Part shown: positions 24,652 through 32,080 of the stretch, piece after piece
How positions within the stretch are numbered: the stretch's first letter is position 1
Layout of the letters: every line of letters starts with the position of its first letter
Source: Vicinamibacteria bacterium
Lineage (GTDB): Bacteria > Acidobacteriota > Vicinamibacteria > Fen-336
Assembly (NCBI GenBank): GCA_025923995.1
Contig: JAICEW010000023.1
Span: 1 to 34,493, forward strand
DNA: 34,493 bases
Direction: 5' to 3'
Program-made: the position numbers and the translations under genes
Notes under the pieces: generated by a model
Databases searched by the model: none
What the model saw: only the letters and a program-made list of their open reading frames with translations
Told to the model about the DNA's origin: nothing

Positions 24652-25557
24652 TCAGCGCGCTCCCGCGGCCCTGGCGAACTTGTCCACGTCGTAGTCGAAC
24701 AGCTTGATGTAGTCGGTGATGACCTTCTCGCCGCCGACCGACGGCGGCAGGACGAGCACGGCGGCGCCGGTCTCGCGTCCGATCGAGTTGGGCGTCTTGA
24801 GGTCGAAGTAGGGCTCGACCAGCAGCACCTTGATGCCCTGCGCCTTCATGGCCTTGATGAGGGCGATCGTGTGCTGGGGCGAGGGCGGCACCCCGGGCTT
24901 GGGCTCCACGAAGCCGATCACGTCGAGCCCGAAGCGGTCCGCGAAGTTGGTCCACGAGCGGTGGTACGTCACGATCTTCATCCCCTTGAAGGGCGCCATC
25001 GTCGCGTCCCAGCGCTTCTCGGCCTCGGCCAGCCGCCGGTCGAAGTCTGCGTAGCGCTGCTCGTAGTAGGCCGCGTTCGCGCGGTCCAGCTCCGAGAGCT
25101 TCGCCTTGACCGCCTGCGCGACCTTGCGTCCGTTGCCCGGGTCGAGCCAGTAGTGGGGGTTGCCCGAGGGGTGAACGTCGCCCATCGCGCGCGTGACGGT
25201 CCCGGTCGGGACGTCGAGGATGCGCACGCCCTGCGAGGCGTCCAGGTACCCGGGCGAGCCGGGCTGGATGCGGGCGTTGCGGCTCTGGGTGACGAGGGGC
25301 GGCAGCCACGAGACCTCCAGCTCGCGCCCGACGGCGATCAGCAGGTCCGCCTTGGCCAGGAGCAGGATGAAGCTGGGCTTGGCCTCCACGAAGTGCGGGT
25401 CCTGGTAGCCGCGCGCGATGGCGTCCACCTTGACCTTGTCCCCGCCCACCTCGCGGGCGATCGCGGCCATGTCCTCGGTGGCGCCCACCACGCGCAGCTG
25501 CGCCTGCGCCGACGACGCCATCATCACGGCGATGGGAGCGAACAGCAGTCTCTTCAT
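24652..25557 (-). CDS. Periplasmic metal-binding protein of an ABC transporter (ZnuA/TroA family)
   Basis: This 301-residue protein has a signal peptide (MKRLLFAPIAVMMASSAQAQ) and the cluster A-I fold. Metal ligands are H55 in DPHF, H135 in GNPHYWLDP and H199 in YHRSW; the fourth is an acidic residue in the C-terminal lobe. The long backbone helix lies between the lobes. The His-rich loop of many zinc-specific ZnuA proteins is missing, with only H129 in GDVHPSG, so Zn2+ is likely but Mn2+ is possible. It sits between the porin-like gene (9-nt gap) and the permease (1-nt gap) in one operon. Confidence 0.92.
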   Translation of the reverse strand: MKRLLFAPIAVMMASSAQAQLRVVGATEDMAAIAREVGGDKVKVDAIARGYQDPHFVEAKPSFILLLAKADLLIAVGRELEVSWLPPLVTQSRNARIQPGSPGYLDASQGVRILDVPTGTVTRAMGDVHPSGNPHYWLDPGNGRKVAQAVKAKLSELDRANAAYYEQRYADFDRRLAEAEKRWDATMAPFKGMKIVTYHRSWTNFADRFGLDVIGFVEPKPGVPPSPQHTIALIKAMKAQGIKVLLVEPYFDLKTPNSIGRETGAAVLVLPPSVGGEKVITDYIKLFDYDVDKFARAAGAR

Positions 25558-25566
25558 GGCGATCCC

Positions 25567-26802
25567 CTAGAACGCGTGCGCGCCGTGCGCGCCGATCGAG
25601 AACAGGAGCTGGAACAGGAACTCGTTGGCGGTGTTTCCCTCGCCGAAGCGCGTGCGCCGGAGCTGCGTGCGCACCTGGCTGAACTCGCTGGGCCAGAACG
25701 TGAGCAGCAGCGAGCCCCCCTCGTCGGCCAGGTCGGGCGCGGTCGGACGCTCGGCGTAGTCGTAGCGGGCGCCGGCGAACCAGCGGCGCGCGAACTGGTA
25801 CTCCCCCGAGACGTAGAGGCCGAAGGCGTTCGCGTCGCCCCCGGGCGCCTCGCGCCGGCTCCACACCGCCTCCGTGCGTCCGACCAGGCGCTTGTAGATC
25901 GCGCGGCGCAGCGGCCGGTAGCGGAACGTGAGGTCCGCGCCGACCAGCCGCGTCTTGAACCCGGGCCCTTCCTCGTTGCCGCCGTAGGCGATCGACCCGC
26001 CCAGGTCGAGGTTCGTGGACTCGGTCAGGTCGCGGTACGCGCGCAGGCGCCCCACCCAGGTGAGGTCGTCGCGCTCGGGCGTGCTGAAGACGTCGTCGTC
26101 GCCGCGGTAGACCTCGCCCGTCGCCTCCAGGAACGCGACCGGGTTCTGGATGAGCCGCGAGATCGAGACGCCCGCGTTCGAGATGCCCTCCTCGCCCCCC
26201 AGGAGGCTCGTGGCCACCAGCGGCCGGTCGGTCCAGGGCAGCACGTGGTCGTGCATCTGGTTCACGCGCCCGAAGCTGCCGCGCATCTTCCCCACCTTCG
26301 CCAGCAGGCCGCCGGGGAGCGTGGGGAACGTGACGAACCCCTCCTCCACCTCCGCGCCCTCGGGCGAGAACGCGAGGAAGAAGTCGGCGCGGGCGTACGG
26401 GTCGACCACCGCCTGGAAGGTCGCCTCCACCTCGTTGAGCTCGAGCGACGGCGGCGCATCCGGCGAGTCGTGGCCCGCCGCGCCCAGGAAGTTCCCGATG
26501 ACGGCGATGTCGGGATTGAACACCTTGCCACCGGCGGGGGGAGTCGCGCCCGCCGTGAGGGCCGGCGGCGGCTCCGTGACCGGCGCGGGCGGCGGAGGGG
26601 GCGCCGGTGTGGCGGCGGTCAGCGCGCCCAGGCGCGCCTCCAGGTCGGCCAGGCGGCGTTCGTAGTCGGCACGGAGCGCCTGGATCTCCGAGCGCAGGAC
26701 CTGCACGTCGTCGGGCGGCGCCGGCTCCTGGGCCGACGCGGCGAGGCACGGACACAGCGACACGAAAAGGACGAAGAACCGTCGCGGACGAATGATCCCC
26801 AC
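25567..26802 (-). CDS. Porin-like outer-membrane protein with N-terminal coiled coil
   Basis: This 411-residue protein starts with GTG 26802 after AGGGGAGG and has a signal peptide ending in LAASAQ. A short heptad stretch (VQVLRSEIQALRADYERRL) looks like a trimerising coiled coil, followed by a proline-rich linker (residues 65-95). The remaining 310 residues have alternating strands with aromatic girdles (FEVYRGDDDVF-type turns, GARYDYAERP, LLLTFWPSEFSQVRTQLRR), which fit a beta-barrel. The last residue is Phe, the usual BAM signal. Its place ahead of the metal-binding protein suggests an outer-membrane entry route for metal or a metal chelate. I do not recognise a more exact family. Confidence 0.75.
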   Translation of the reverse strand: MGIIRPRRFFVLFVSLCPCLAASAQEPAPPDDVQVLRSEIQALRADYERRLADLEARLGALTAATPAPPPPPAPVTEPPPALTAGATPPAGGKVFNPDIAVIGNFLGAAGHDSPDAPPSLELNEVEATFQAVVDPYARADFFLAFSPEGAEVEEGFVTFPTLPGGLLAKVGKMRGSFGRVNQMHDHVLPWTDRPLVATSLLGGEEGISNAGVSISRLIQNPVAFLEATGEVYRGDDDVFSTPERDDLTWVGRLRAYRDLTESTNLDLGGSIAYGGNEEGPGFKTRLVGADLTFRYRPLRRAIYKRLVGRTEAVWSRREAPGGDANAFGLYVSGEYQFARRWFAGARYDYAERPTAPDLADEGGSLLLTFWPSEFSQVRTQLRRTRFGEGNTANEFLFQLLFSIGAHGAHAF

Positions 26803-26870
26803 GATGAGCCTCCCCTGTGGAACGAGGGGTTCCCGGTTGTCGGCCGCGCGGCGCGGCCGGCGGAGAGGCT

Positions 26871-27149
26871 CTAGGCGGGAGGCGCCCGACCGTTCTGCGT
26901 GACGACGAGACCGGATCGAGGCGTCGCGTCGATGCGATGCGGCACATCGCCCTGGTCGAGCAGCGTGGGCGGGCCCAGCCGGAACCCGGCCTCGACGCGG
27001 AGGACCTCGGGACCGCGCAGGCACGTCTCGCACTGGCTGGGCGCCTTGGGCGAGCAGGCCAGGTCGTGATGGCGCAGGTCGCTCGTCTCCGCCACCAGGG
27101 CGTAGAGCGCCACGACCAGGGCCGCGAGGACGCGGAACCGACTGCTCAC
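26871..27149 (-). CDS. Small secreted or membrane-anchored Cys/His protein in the metal operon
   Basis: I do not recognise a named family. The 92-residue protein has one hydrophobic N-terminal segment (VLAALVVALYALVAET) that is a signal peptide or anchor, then a potential metal site HHDLACSPKAPSQCETC with two His and three Cys. The rest is low in structure. It is the first gene of the metal-uptake operon, 68 nt before the porin-like gene. A TATAGT box lies 8 nt before GTG 27149, so I chose that codon as a leaderless start; TTG 27158 is in frame but overlaps the box. It may be a metal sensor or a periplasmic chaperone; this is inference. Confidence 0.6.
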   Translation of the reverse strand: MSSRFRVLAALVVALYALVAETSDLRHHDLACSPKAPSQCETCLRGPEVLRVEAGFRLGPPTLLDQGDVPHRIDATPRSGLVVTQNGRAPPA

Positions 27150-27157
27150 CGTACGCA

Positions 27158-27163
27158 ACTATA
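27158..27163 (-). promoter_or_regulatory. -10 box of the metal-uptake operon
   Basis: On the minus strand TATAGT matches 5 of 6 of TATAAT, 8 nt before the GTG start at 27149. No clear -35 box is seen. The direct repeat GCAAC-TATA-GCAAC (27155-27168) overlaps it and may be a regulator site, but no standard Zur box was recognised. Confidence 0.45.
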
Positions 27164-27212
27164 GCAACGGCGGCGGGGCAAGTGGGCGTCCGGGGCCGCG
27201 TCGTTTCAACGT

Positions 27213-27242
27213 TTGACACGTCCGGATGGGCGACGCTACTGT
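27213..27242 (+). promoter_or_regulatory. Promoter of the S9 peptidase fusion gene
   Basis: A perfect TTGACA (27213-27218) is followed after 18 bp by TACTGT (3 of 6). Transcription would begin near 27249, about 40 nt before the GTG start. Confidence 0.45.
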
Positions 27243-27289
27243 CCCCGCTCGAACTCGAGGCGGGGGGCGCCTTGAAGGAGGTCGTCCTC

Positions 27290-30200
27290 GTGAATGCTCG
27301 ACGTGGCGTCCTGGCCGCCTGGCTGCTCGCCCTGCCCGCCGTTCCGCTCGCGGCCCAGAGCCCGCAACCCGCGGCCACGCCGCCACCCCCGCCCCCTGCC
27401 GCGGCTCCCCTCGCCACCGACATCTTCCTGCTGGACGTCGGGACGCGCGGCGGCACGCTGAGCCTGGGCCGGCCCGTCCGCCTGACCGACCGCGCCGGCT
27501 ACGACAACCAGCCGTACTTCGCTCCCGACGGGCGCTCGATCTACTTCACGGCCATCGAATCCGGCCAGTCGGACATCCAGCGCTACGACCTGGCCAGCCG
27601 CCAGGTCGCGCCGGTGACCAGGACGTCGGAGAGCGAGTACTCCCCCACGCCGACGCCCGAGGGCGGGATCTCGGTCATCCGCGTGGAGACGAACGACACC
27701 CAGCGGCTGTGGCGGTTCCGCGAGGGCCGCGAGCCGGAGCTGCTGCTGCCCGACGTGAAGCCCGTCGGCTACCACGCGTGGTACGACGCGGACACGCTCG
27801 TGCTCTTCGTGCTGGGCGACCCCCCCACGCTGCGCGTGGTGCAGCGCGGCTCGGGTCGCGCGGAGACGGTGGCCGGCGACGTCGGCCGCTGCATCCGGCC
27901 GGTGCCCGGCCGCCACGGCATCAGCTTCGTCGAAAAAGTGTCGCCGGCCGAGTGGTGGCTCTCCGAGGTCGAGTTCCCCGCGCACTCGACCAAGCGGCTG
28001 GCCCGCATGCCTCAGGGCGTCGAGGACTACGCCTGGCTGGCCGACGGCCGCGTCCTGGCCGGCCAGGGCAACCGCCTGCTCGAGCTGCCGGCCGGCGGCA
28101 CGACCTGGCGGCAGGTCGCGACGTACGACGACCCCGCCCTCCAGAACATCACGCGCCTGGCCGTGAGCCCGCAGGGCGACCGGCTGGCGCTCGTCTCCGA
28201 CGAGGCCGCGCCCTTCCCGATGACGGTCGACAGCCTCATGCGCGGCCCGGAACTGGTCGGCTATCCGCCCAGCGCGCTGCGGTGGTCGGGCGACTCGAAG
28301 GAGCTCTACTTCGAGTGGCGGACGCCAGGCGAGGACGAAGCGGCCACCTGGGTCGTGTCGCGCGCGGGCGGCGAGCCGCAGCGCCTCACGGACGACGAGC
28401 GCCGCCTGGCCCCCGCCGCCGACTGCCGGTGGGACGAGCCGCGTCGCCGCTGCCTGTTCGCGGACGACGACGACATCGTGCTCGTGGACACGGTCGCGCG
28501 GACGCGGCGCCAGGTCACGCGCACGACCGCCAAGGAGAGCGACCCGCGCTTCACGCGCGGCGATGCCGCGGTGACGTTCGTGCGCGACAACAACCTGTAC
28601 CTGGTGCCTCTCGACGGGCAGGGCGACCTCACGGTCCAGGTCTCGAACGTCGGCCCCAAGAAGAAGGAGCCGCGGCTCACGGAGAGCCAGAAGTTCCTGA
28701 AGGAGGAAGAGCGCAAGCTCCTCAAGCACGTGGACGAGGCGGCGGCGCGCAAGAAGCGGGAGGAGGACAAGAAGGAGCGCGAGGCCCCGACCAAGGTGGA
28801 CGTGATCGAGACCCAGTCGGTGCCGGAGGCGGTCCTCTCCGGCGACGGTCGCTTCACGTACCTGCTGGTCGTCAACCGGACGAAGGCGTCCCGCATCGCG
28901 GACGTGCCCGACTACGTCACCGAGTCCTCCTATTCCGAGATGATCCCGACGCGCACCAACGTGGGCGACCGCCAGGAGACGCGGCGGCTCGCGATCGTCG
29001 ACGCGAAGGCGCGCCGCGTCACGTGGGCGTGGGTGGACGGCGTGACGGAGCCGGAGCCCGAGAAGAAGCCCGAGGAGGCCAGGCCGGAAGGCGAGGAGGC
29101 CAGGCCGGAAGGCGAAGAGGCCAGGCCCGAGGAGCCCGAGGCCAAGCCCAAGGGCCGGCAGGTGATCTGGGCCTCGCCGGTCCTCTCACCCGACGGCAGC
29201 GCCGCCATCGCCGCCGTTCGCGCGGCCGACAACAAGGACCGCTGGCTGGTGCTGCTGGACCCCGAGTCCGGGAAGGGCCGGGTGCTCGACCACCAGCACG
29301 ACGACGCGTGGGTGCGTCCGGGGTTCGGCGGAGGCGACAGCTACGGCTGGATCGACTCGAAGCGGATCTGGTTCCTGTCGGAGTCGACCGGCTTCCAGCA
29401 CCTCTACGCGCTGGCCCTCGCGGACGCGGCGCCGCGCGCGCTCACGTCGGGCCGCTTCGAGGTCCACGACGCGCGGCTCGCCCCGGACCGTGCCTCGTTC
29501 CACGTGACGACCAGCGAGGCGCACGCCGGCGAGCGGCACCTGTATCGCGTGCCGGTCGCGGGCGGCGCGCCGACCCGCATCACGAAGGAGACGGGTGCGC
29601 ACCTGGGCCAGCTCTCGCCCGACGGCCAGACGCTGGGCGAGGTCTTCTCGAACGGCCGCACGCCGCCCGAGGTCTACCTCTCGCCCGCCACCGGCGGGCT
29701 CGGCCGGCGGGTCACGGTGTCGCCCCGTCCCGCCTTCCGCGCGCAGGCGTGGCAGGACCCGCCGGTCATCACGTTCAAGGCCCGCGACGGCGTGGACGTG
29801 CCCGCGCGGCTGTTCACCCCCGAGTCGGTGGGTGCTTTGCGCGATCCCCGGAAGCCGGGCGTCGTGTTCGTCCACGGCGCGGGCTGGCTCCAGAACGCGC
29901 ACCGCTTCTGGTCCAACTACTACCGCGAGTACTTCTTCCATCACCTGCTCGCGTCGCGGGGGTACGTCGTGATCGACGTGGACTACCGCGGCAGCGCCGG
30001 CTACGGGCGCGACTGGCGCACGGCGGTCGCGGGCTTCATGGGCGGCAAGGACCTCGAGGACGTGGTGGACGCCGCGAAATACCTGGTCGAGAAGGAGGGC
30101 GTCGACGCGAAGCGCGTCGGCGTCTACGGCGGCAGCTACGGCGGGTTCATCACCCTGATGGCGATGTTCACGACGCCCGACGTGTTCGCGGCCGGCGCGG

Positions 30201-30553
30201 CGCTGCGGCCCGTGACCGACTGGGCGCACTACAACCACCCCTACACCTCGAACATCCTGGGCACGCCGCCCAGGGACGTCGAGGCCTATCGCAAGAGCTC
30301 GCCCATCTACTTCGCGGAGGGGCTCAAGGGCGCGCTGCTGATCTGCCACGGCATGGTGGACACCAACGTGCACTTCCAGGACTCGGTGCGGCTGGCGCAG
30401 CGGCTGATCGAGCTGCGCAAGGAGAACTGGGAGCTCGCCGTGTACCCCGTCGAGAACCACGGCTTCGAGGAGGCGACGAGCTGGGCCGACGAGTACAAGC
30501 GCATCCTGGCCCTGTTCGAGAAGACCCTGCGCGGGGCCGGCCCTCAGTCGTAG
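27290..30553 (+). CDS. Secreted S9 (DPP-IV-like) peptidase fused to a TolB-like propeller
   Basis: This 1087-residue protein begins with GTG 27290 after AAGGAGG and has a signal peptide (MNARRGVLAAWLLALPAVPLAA). Residues about 40-305 are a TolB/PD40-type propeller (YDNQPYFAPDGRSIYFTAIESG). From about 306 (PFPMTVDSLMRGPELVGYPP) it matches the mature start of S9 peptidases: a second propeller, a charged insert with EEARPEG repeats, and a catalytic domain with S949 (GGSYGG), D1024 (HGMVDTNVH) and H1057 (ENHGFE). It should release peptides or dipeptides in the periplasm. S9 enzymes of this type usually have only their own propeller, so the first 265 residues look like an added domain. Its 3' end overlaps the convergent glycosyltransferase gene by 10 nt. 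Confidence 0.88.
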   Translation: MNARRGVLAAWLLALPAVPLAAQSPQPAATPPPPPPAAAPLATDIFLLDVGTRGGTLSLGRPVRLTDRAGYDNQPYFAPDGRSIYFTAIESGQSDIQRYDLASRQVAPVTRTSESEYSPTPTPEGGISVIRVETNDTQRLWRFREGREPELLLPDVKPVGYHAWYDADTLVLFVLGDPPTLRVVQRGSGRAETVAGDVGRCIRPVPGRHGISFVEKVSPAEWWLSEVEFPAHSTKRLARMPQGVEDYAWLADGRVLAGQGNRLLELPAGGTTWRQVATYDDPALQNITRLAVSPQGDRLALVSDEAAPFPMTVDSLMRGPELVGYPPSALRWSGDSKELYFEWRTPGEDEAATWVVSRAGGEPQRLTDDERRLAPAADCRWDEPRRRCLFADDDDIVLVDTVARTRRQVTRTTAKESDPRFTRGDAAVTFVRDNNLYLVPLDGQGDLTVQVSNVGPKKKEPRLTESQKFLKEEERKLLKHVDEAAARKKREEDKKEREAPTKVDVIETQSVPEAVLSGDGRFTYLLVVNRTKASRIADVPDYVTESSYSEMIPTRTNVGDRQETRRLAIVDAKARRVTWAWVDGVTEPEPEKKPEEARPEGEEARPEGEEARPEEPEAKPKGRQVIWASPVLSPDGSAAIAAVRAADNKDRWLVLLDPESGKGRVLDHQHDDAWVRPGFGGGDSYGWIDSKRIWFLSESTGFQHLYALALADAAPRALTSGRFEVHDARLAPDRASFHVTTSEAHAGERHLYRVPVAGGAPTRITKETGAHLGQLSPDGQTLGEVFSNGRTPPEVYLSPATGGLGRRVTVSPRPAFRAQAWQDPPVITFKARDGVDVPARLFTPESVGALRDPRKPGVVFVHGAGWLQNAHRFWSNYYREYFFHHLLASRGYVVIDVDYRGSAGYGRDWRTAVAGFMGGKDLEDVVDAAKYLVEKEGVDAKRVGVYGGSYGGFITLMAMFTTPDVFAAGAALRPVTDWAHYNHPYTSNILGTPPRDVEAYRKSSPIYFAEGLKGALLICHGMVDTNVHFQDSVRLAQRLIELRKENWELAVYPVENHGFEEATSWADEYKRILALFEKTLRGAGPQS
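29072..29134 (+). repeat. Three tandem 21-bp repeats inside the S9 peptidase gene
   Basis: Units 29072-29092 and 29093-29113 are identical and 29114-29134 is a diverged third copy. They encode EEARPEG, EEARPEG and EEARPEE, an acidic, proline-containing linker in the propeller. Slippage could vary the copy number. Confidence 0.8.
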
Positions 30554-32058
30554 TGCTTGACCTGCGACCACAGCTGCGCCACCGGCGTGCGCAGCCGGCG
30601 GGCGATCCAGACGGGACGGCCGTTTTCGTACGGCATGCAGCGTCCGCAGGCGGTGGTGCCGGCCCGATCGACCTGCTCGAAGAGGCCGCGTAGCCGCTCC
30701 TCGCGTCCGCCGACCACGATCAGCACGCGGCCGTCCCAGCCGCGCGGGCCCCAGAGCCAGTAGTTGTTGTGCCCGCTGATGGCCGGCGGCAGGCCCTGCC
30801 GCCGGCCCACGAGGTCGACCGCGCCCGCGACACCGTAGTCGGGCGCGAACACGCGCGCGGCCGCGGCCTCGTCGGGAGCGAGCGTCGCGTGCGCCTCCGC
30901 GACCGTGGCCACGATCGAGTCCCAGCCGTGCATGTCGGCGTAGAACTGCCCCAGCTCGCCCAGCTCCTTGCGCTCCTCGGTCGAGGGCGCCTCGCCCAGC
31001 GCCCGCGCGTAGCGGACGTAGGTGTCGACCGGCAGCACGGGGAGCGCCAGCGGCGCGATGGCGGCGCCCGTCGCGAGCAGCAGTCCGACGTACGCCGGGC
31101 GCAGCCACGCGACCCGCGTGCGTGAGAGCACCTGCTCGGCAGCGACGCCGCCGGCGGCGAAGAGCCACGTGTACGCCGGCGCCAGGTAACCCGCGCGACT
31201 GCTCCCCCCCGCCATCAGGATCAGCGCGACCGTGACGTAGGTCCACGCCAGCACGCGTCCCTCGCGCCCCCCGCGTCCGGCGAAGAGCCACACCAGCCCA
31301 CCCAGCCAGAGCGGCAGCGTGAAGGGCAGCATCATGTCGACCTGGCCGCGCCAGAACGCGAACGGTGCGACCGCCACCATCTTCTCCGTCGTCGCGTTGC
31401 GGATGAACTCGCGCGTGGGCCAGCCGTTCGCGATCTCCCAGAGCACGTAGGGCGCGAACAGCGCCGCCGCGACGAGCCCGGCCAGCCAGGGCCCCGGCGT
31501 GCGCAGCGATCGGCGAAGGGGCGTGGCCAGCAGGCCGACCAGGAGCCCCGCGCCCAGCCAGAGCACGCTGATCTTGTTGAGGAGGCCCAGGCCGAGGCCG
31601 ACCCCCAGCGCGCACCAGCGCCCGGTCGTCTCCCTCTCCGCCACGCGGGACAGGAGGAACGCGGCCAGCGCCCAGAAGGCGATGTCGAACGCGTTCATCG
31701 AGTAGAAGTGGTCGAGCGCCAGGTATTCCGGCGCGACCAGCGCCGCCGTCATGGCGAGCGCCATGGCCCCTCGTCCGCCGCCGAACCGGCGCGCCATCAG
31801 GCCGACCAGCGCCACCGTGCCCGCGCCCAGCAGGGCCGGCACCAGCCGGATCGCGAGGCGCGAGTCGCCCAGCACCGCGCGCACCGCCGCCAGCACGAAC
31901 ACGCTCAGCGGCGGGTGGTCCACGTAGCCCGCCGCGAGATGGTCCGCGCAGGCCAGGTAGTAGAGCTCGTCGCGGAAGTACCCGTACCCCGGGCTGGTCG
32001 CCAGGTGGAGCGCCAGCTTCGACAGGGCGAACAGGGCCACCAGCGCGCGATGGGACAT
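30544..32058 (-). CDS. GT39-type membrane glycosyltransferase (ArnT/PMT family)
   Basis: This 504-residue protein has a run of hydrophobic helices over about residues 5-385 and a hydrophilic C-terminal domain. Near the N-terminus, the loop YFRDELYYLACADHLAAGYVDHPPLSVF holds the catalytic Asp-Glu pair (D30, E31) of PMT/ArnT enzymes. Another family motif is DHFYSMNAFDIAFWALAAFLL. Such enzymes transfer a sugar from a lipid-phosphate donor to lipid A, protein or a lipid acceptor outside the inner membrane. The acceptor cannot be inferred. ATG 32058 is chosen for the usual start (MSHRALVALFALSK); ATG 32082 (MGARLPPP) is in frame but overlaps the divergent gene's start. Confidence 0.88.
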   Translation of the reverse strand: MSHRALVALFALSKLALHLATSPGYGYFRDELYYLACADHLAAGYVDHPPLSVFVLAAVRAVLGDSRLAIRLVPALLGAGTVALVGLMARRFGGGRGAMALAMTAALVAPEYLALDHFYSMNAFDIAFWALAAFLLSRVAERETTGRWCALGVGLGLGLLNKISVLWLGAGLLVGLLATPLRRSLRTPGPWLAGLVAAALFAPYVLWEIANGWPTREFIRNATTEKMVAVAPFAFWRGQVDMMLPFTLPLWLGGLVWLFAGRGGREGRVLAWTYVTVALILMAGGSSRAGYLAPAYTWLFAAGGVAAEQVLSRTRVAWLRPAYVGLLLATGAAIAPLALPVLPVDTYVRYARALGEAPSTEERKELGELGQFYADMHGWDSIVATVAEAHATLAPDEAAAARVFAPDYGVAGAVDLVGRRQGLPPAISGHNNYWLWGPRGWDGRVLIVVGGREERLRGLFEQVDRAGTTACGRCMPYENGRPVWIARRLRTPVAQLWSQVKHYD

Positions 32059-32080
32059 CGGAGGCGGTAATCTAGCACCC
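32059..32080. promoter_or_regulatory. Overlapping divergent promoters in a 22-bp gap
   Basis: TAGATT (minus strand, 32074-32069) stands 10 nt before ATG 32058, and TAATCT (plus strand, 32068-32073) stands 7 nt before ATG 32081. Neither gene has a Shine-Dalgarno sequence. Both mRNAs may be leaderless, with -35 regions inside the opposite gene. Confidence 0.35.

Noticed and set aside
27180-27230. TTTCAACGTTTGACA upstream of the S9 fusion gene as a fifth operator copy.
   Set aside because: It shares only CAA and TTG with the GCAWCAARTGTTGC motif and does not have its half-site spacing.
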